Positions 61,311 through 64,000 of a stretch of DNA of 64,000 bases are shown here, piece after piece (position 1 is the stretch's first letter; every line of letters starts with the position of its first letter). Origin of the DNA: JABSSA01 sp039960995 (GTDB lineage Bacteria; Pseudomonadota; Alphaproteobacteria; Rhodobacterales; Rhodobacteraceae); NCBI GenBank assembly GCA_039960995.1, contig JBDVKF010000020.1, positions 9,055 through 73,054 on the forward strand, written 5' to 3'. Made by a program: the position numbers and the translations under genes. Below the pieces are notes generated by a model. That model was given only the letters and a program-made list of their open reading frames with translations. It was not told the origin of the DNA and made no database searches.

Positions 61311-64000
61311 ATGCAAGTATCAAACACGACACAGGCCTTTAGCGCGGACATTAGCCTTTTGGGTGGCGCATCAATTGATGAGGCGACTGGCTTTGGCACT
61401 GATTTTGATCAAGCCAGTAAACTGACGCACCAAGTCTATAACTTCGAGGTTTCTGGAGCGCACACCTATATCGCTGACGGTATAAGGGTGCACAATACGT
61501 CAGCCCTGTCATTCCTCGCTGACAACGAGAGGGTTCTTGATGCCGGTGATGCTGATGGTGATGGTGATATCGATTGGTATCTGGCGAGCATTGAGGGAGG
61601 TCAAGGAACCGTCTTGGTTACTACCGCGACAACCAGCGGCGAAGGCGGTACGGGCGACACGGTAAATGTCAAAAAAGACTATGTTATTGATCGTGACGGT
61701 GACAACAACATCGAGCTGACAGTAGAGACTATCTATGAGCTGGATGAGAATGGTGAAGAGTCGCTTGTTACGAGTGACATTACTTCTGCGAACCTAAATG
61801 GCAGCCGGATTGGTGGCGAGCTACTTTCTTCATTAACACCGTTTCTGAGTCGTGCTCTCATCGGAGATGATGCATCCCTTTTTGAAAACGTGGTTGCGGA
61901 CACTGTCATAGATACGCTTCTGGATAATGTCGGCCAGGTCATTGGTGGCATTGTCGAAATTGAAACCAGCTTTCTTTCTGAAATCACGGGCGCGAACGCA
62001 GATGGCCAATCGGTTCTCGGCCAGTTGTCGGAACAAGTTTTTGAAGATTTGGGTGGGCAGTTAGCATTAGCAGGGACTGAAAATGTAGTATCGGCTGTTA
62101 GTAATCTAATTCTTGCAGAGATTTTTGAAGCTGTTGAAGTCGGCGGTATCGGTGGCGCTATCTTGGAAACAGTGACGGGAACGGGCCTTAACGTTCTTGT
62201 TTCAAATGGTGTCGATCATCTTTTAGATAATCTCTTTGACGCCCTTCCAAATGATACTGTATTGGGCGCGCTCCCTGGAAACTATAATGGGCAAAGTTTT
62301 GAGCAGGCATTTCAGCATCCTGTTAGCTTGATCGTCACGGCGGTTCTCAATGAGATACTACCGGCCTTGGAGACGTTGGAGGGGCAAATTGCCTCAGCAA
62401 TCACAACGGCGGCGGTTACGCTCTTTAGTAATTTATCGACAGCAGTGGCAGGCCCGGTTGGGGCGGTTCTTGGTTTTGTTGTGGGGGCGATCTTTGATTC
62501 ACTCTTTGAAAAGCACCCTCAAGCTTGGACAAATGTCGGGTTTAATGAAGAGACTGGCCGATTTGAGATCATAGGAACTTGGGAAGATGACGGTGGCAAC
62601 ACCGAGTTGAGCGAAACGATCGCACAATCCTACCTTGATGCAATGAATGGTTTTGTTGACGCAATCATGGCGGAGTCACACAACTATAGCGAGCTGGCTC
62701 AGTGGTCCTTTGGCCACTACGATGAGCATATTAAAAACGCCGGCCGAAACGGTCAAACCTTCCAAGATGCACAAGATGCATACCTTGATGCCTATTTACA
62801 TGATCTCGCTGATGCGCAATTGAATGATGGTCAGATGACGGCCGTCAGAGCCCTCCAAGACGTCCCTGAAGTACTTGCAGAATTTACGATTTCGCAGATG
62901 ATTGGTCGGCACACAAATGTGTTCAATTCGATTGACCATGCTCGACCTGGAGTTTTCGCTTATCAAGCGAATGATTTTTTAGATTATGATCCAATTCGCG
63001 GCAACCCGCCGTCTATTAGTTTCCGAGGCTTGCTTCAGAATGTTGTGAACCTCGCCGAACAAGACATCGGACATACAACAGCTTCTTTTTACAGATTTCA
63101 AAGCAGTCATTTTGATGAAATTATTGAAGTTACTTATCTAAATACTTATTCGGAAAGCCAATTCCAAGTAATAGCCAATATTTTTAGAGCGCAATTGGAA
63201 ACCTCAGACTTCAGAAGCTACGAAGAGTATTTCTCTGAGTTTGGAACAACTGAGCAGCAAACATTACAATCTATCCAGCAACTGATCGCTGCAGATCTTC
63301 AAATCGCGCACGACTATCATACGTATCTGGAGAACACGGCAGAAATTAACGCGATCATAGCCGCCGCCCCAGATTCCGCGTTTGCCGCGGGTTGGGTCGC
63401 AACGCTTCTTCAGGCAGAACAACTCGGTCTCAACGACAATTATGAACTTACGGGCGATGCTATCGATAACGTTTTCTATACAGCAGATGGAGACGATTCC
63501 GTCAGCGGTGAAAATGGGCATGATCTCATTAAGACCTACGGAGGTGACGATATTCTGCGCGGTGGAAACGGCGAAGATGAACTCCATGCTGGCAGTGGTG
63601 ATGATACCGTCTATGGCGGGAACAATAACGATTCACTCTATGGCGGCGCTGGCATTGATCGCCTCGACGGAGGGAATGGGGATGATTACCTCACTGCTGG
63701 CGGTAATACTGGTGGCAACGCTCAATTCTTATATGGGCGGAATGGCGATGATACCTATGGGGTCTGGGCTGACGATGGTTACACTGCGATTTGGAATGAA
63801 ACAGCCACCGGCGGTAACGATACGGTCTTGTTCCATGATCTGAATGTAGAGGATTTCATAAGTATCCGTCAGCATTCAAGTATTGTGGATGGGGCTGTCT
63901 TTGCTGCCGATGGTCTCAACCTCCACTTCAATACAGTTAGCAATATCGAAGCCTTCGAGTTTGCAGATGGCACTGTCATCGAGAACTTAAGCTTTGCTGA
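61311..64000 (+). CDS. RTX toxin-like protein starting with the C-terminal Hint half, 3' end outside window
   Basis: An open frame of at least 896 codons with no stop before the window edge. Residues about 39-62 carry the C-terminal intein blocks (YNFEVSGAHTYIADG, then VHN at 60-62) followed by Thr63, so His61-Asn62/Thr63 could support splicing. A DADGDGDID calcium-loop-like motif is near 77. Residues about 360-400 are hydrophobic (AVTLFSNLSTAVAGPVGAV), like RTX pore regions. RTX nonapeptides begin near residue 725 (GGNGEDEL, GGAGIDRL, GGNGDDYL). No signal peptide, so type I secretion is expected. The acyltransferase gene ends 12 bases before it in the same frame. Confidence 0.85.
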   Translation, partial: MQVSNTTQAFSADISLLGGASIDEATGFGTDFDQASKLTHQVYNFEVSGAHTYIADGIRVHNTSALSFLADNERVLDAGDADGDGDIDWYLASIEGGQGTVLVTTATTSGEGGTGDTVNVKKDYVIDRDGDNNIELTVETIYELDENGEESLVTSDITSANLNGSRIGGELLSSLTPFLSRALIGDDASLFENVVADTVIDTLLDNVGQVIGGIVEIETSFLSEITGANADGQSVLGQLSEQVFEDLGGQLALAGTENVVSAVSNLILAEIFEAVEVGGIGGAILETVTGTGLNVLVSNGVDHLLDNLFDALPNDTVLGALPGNYNGQSFEQAFQHPVSLIVTAVLNEILPALETLEGQIASAITTAAVTLFSNLSTAVAGPVGAVLGFVVGAIFDSLFEKHPQAWTNVGFNEETGRFEIIGTWEDDGGNTELSETIAQSYLDAMNGFVDAIMAESHNYSELAQWSFGHYDEHIKNAGRNGQTFQDAQDAYLDAYLHDLADAQLNDGQMTAVRALQDVPEVLAEFTISQMIGRHTNVFNSIDHARPGVFAYQANDFLDYDPIRGNPPSISFRGLLQNVVNLAEQDIGHTTASFYRFQSSHFDEIIEVTYLNTYSESQFQVIANIFRAQLETSDFRSYEEYFSEFGTTEQQTLQSIQQLIAADLQIAHDYHTYLENTAEINAIIAAAPDSAFAAGWVATLLQAEQLGLNDNYELTGDAIDNVFYTADGDDSVSGENGHDLIKTYGGDDILRGGNGEDELHAGSGDDTVYGGNNNDSLYGGAGIDRLDGGNGDDYLTAGGNTGGNAQFLYGRNGDDTYGVWADDGYTAIWNETATGGNDTVLFHDLNVEDFISIRQHSSIVDGAVFAADGLNLHFNTVSNIEAFEFADGTVIENLSFA
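63485..63750 (+). repeat. RTX calcium-binding nonapeptide repeats
   Basis: Coding repeats of the GGxGxDxLx type (for example GGNGEDELH, GGAGIDRLD, GGNGDDYLT) run through this part of the RTX gene. They fold into a calcium-bound beta roll after secretion. Confidence 0.85.

Noticed and set aside
1..64000. CRISPR arrays, tRNA or rRNA genes
   Set aside because: No regularly spaced direct repeats with unique spacers and no tRNA- or rRNA-like sequence were noticed. The iterons at 30038 have no spacer pattern of a CRISPR.

Overview
The window is about 53% GC and its gene families point to an alphaproteobacterium of the Rhodobacterales (Roseobacter group). It looks like part of a plasmid or chromid. 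A RepB-type initiator (28.6-29.8 kb), an iteron array (30.04-30.15 kb) and a ParA/ParB pair (30.3-32.8 kb) sit in its middle, followed by a DUF1778/GNAT toxin-antitoxin pair.

Left third (1-24.9 kb, all on the minus strand): a nearly complete type VI secretion (T6SS) operon, in transcription order tssA-tssB-tssC-hcp-tagJ-tssE-tssF-tssG-clpV, three unusual genes (a helical protein with a hydrophobic core, a voltage-gated sodium channel homologue, a 90-aa protein), vgrG, a DUF6931 gene, tagH (FHA), tssK, tssL (with an OmpA domain), tssM, tagF and pppA (cut by the window edge). No tssJ lipoprotein gene was seen. Divergent from it (25.1-28.6 kb) is a five-gene operon coding for an exported protein, an ExbB/TolQ-like channel, two ExbD/TolR-like proteins and a TonB-like anchored protein ending in a DUF4384 domain.

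Centre (34-45 kb): a lipoprotein; a 1602-aa fusion of a GT2 glycosyltransferase, a SPINDLY-like glycosyltransferase and a sulfotransferase; two nucleotide-sugar epimerase/decarboxylase genes; and between these an operon of an exported caspase homologue with two exported SUMF1 proteins. A PAAR spike gene (45.1 kb) and a 1259-aa putative cysteine-peptidase effector with a possible immunity gene (45.7-49.9 kb) look like T6SS cargo.

Right part (50-58.6 kb): two more exported caspase homologues, one ending in a CxxCH haem-type motif and the other in an operon with two lipoproteins; a YceI-OmpA fusion; two small Lys-rich genes; and rearrangement scars. The scars are an IS6 remnant with four nonsense codons sitting in the end of a DUF4384 gene remnant, and a head-to-head junction of a shortened Mrr nuclease gene and a shortened HTH gene.

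End (59.4-64 kb): the most unusual locus. A Hint (intein-fold) protein carries only the N-terminal splicing half, the next gene is a HlyC-type toxin acyltransferase, and the third starts with the C-terminal splicing half (His-Asn/Thr) and continues into a large RTX toxin-like protein that runs off the window. This reads as a naturally split intein-like domain with an acyltransferase gene between the halves.
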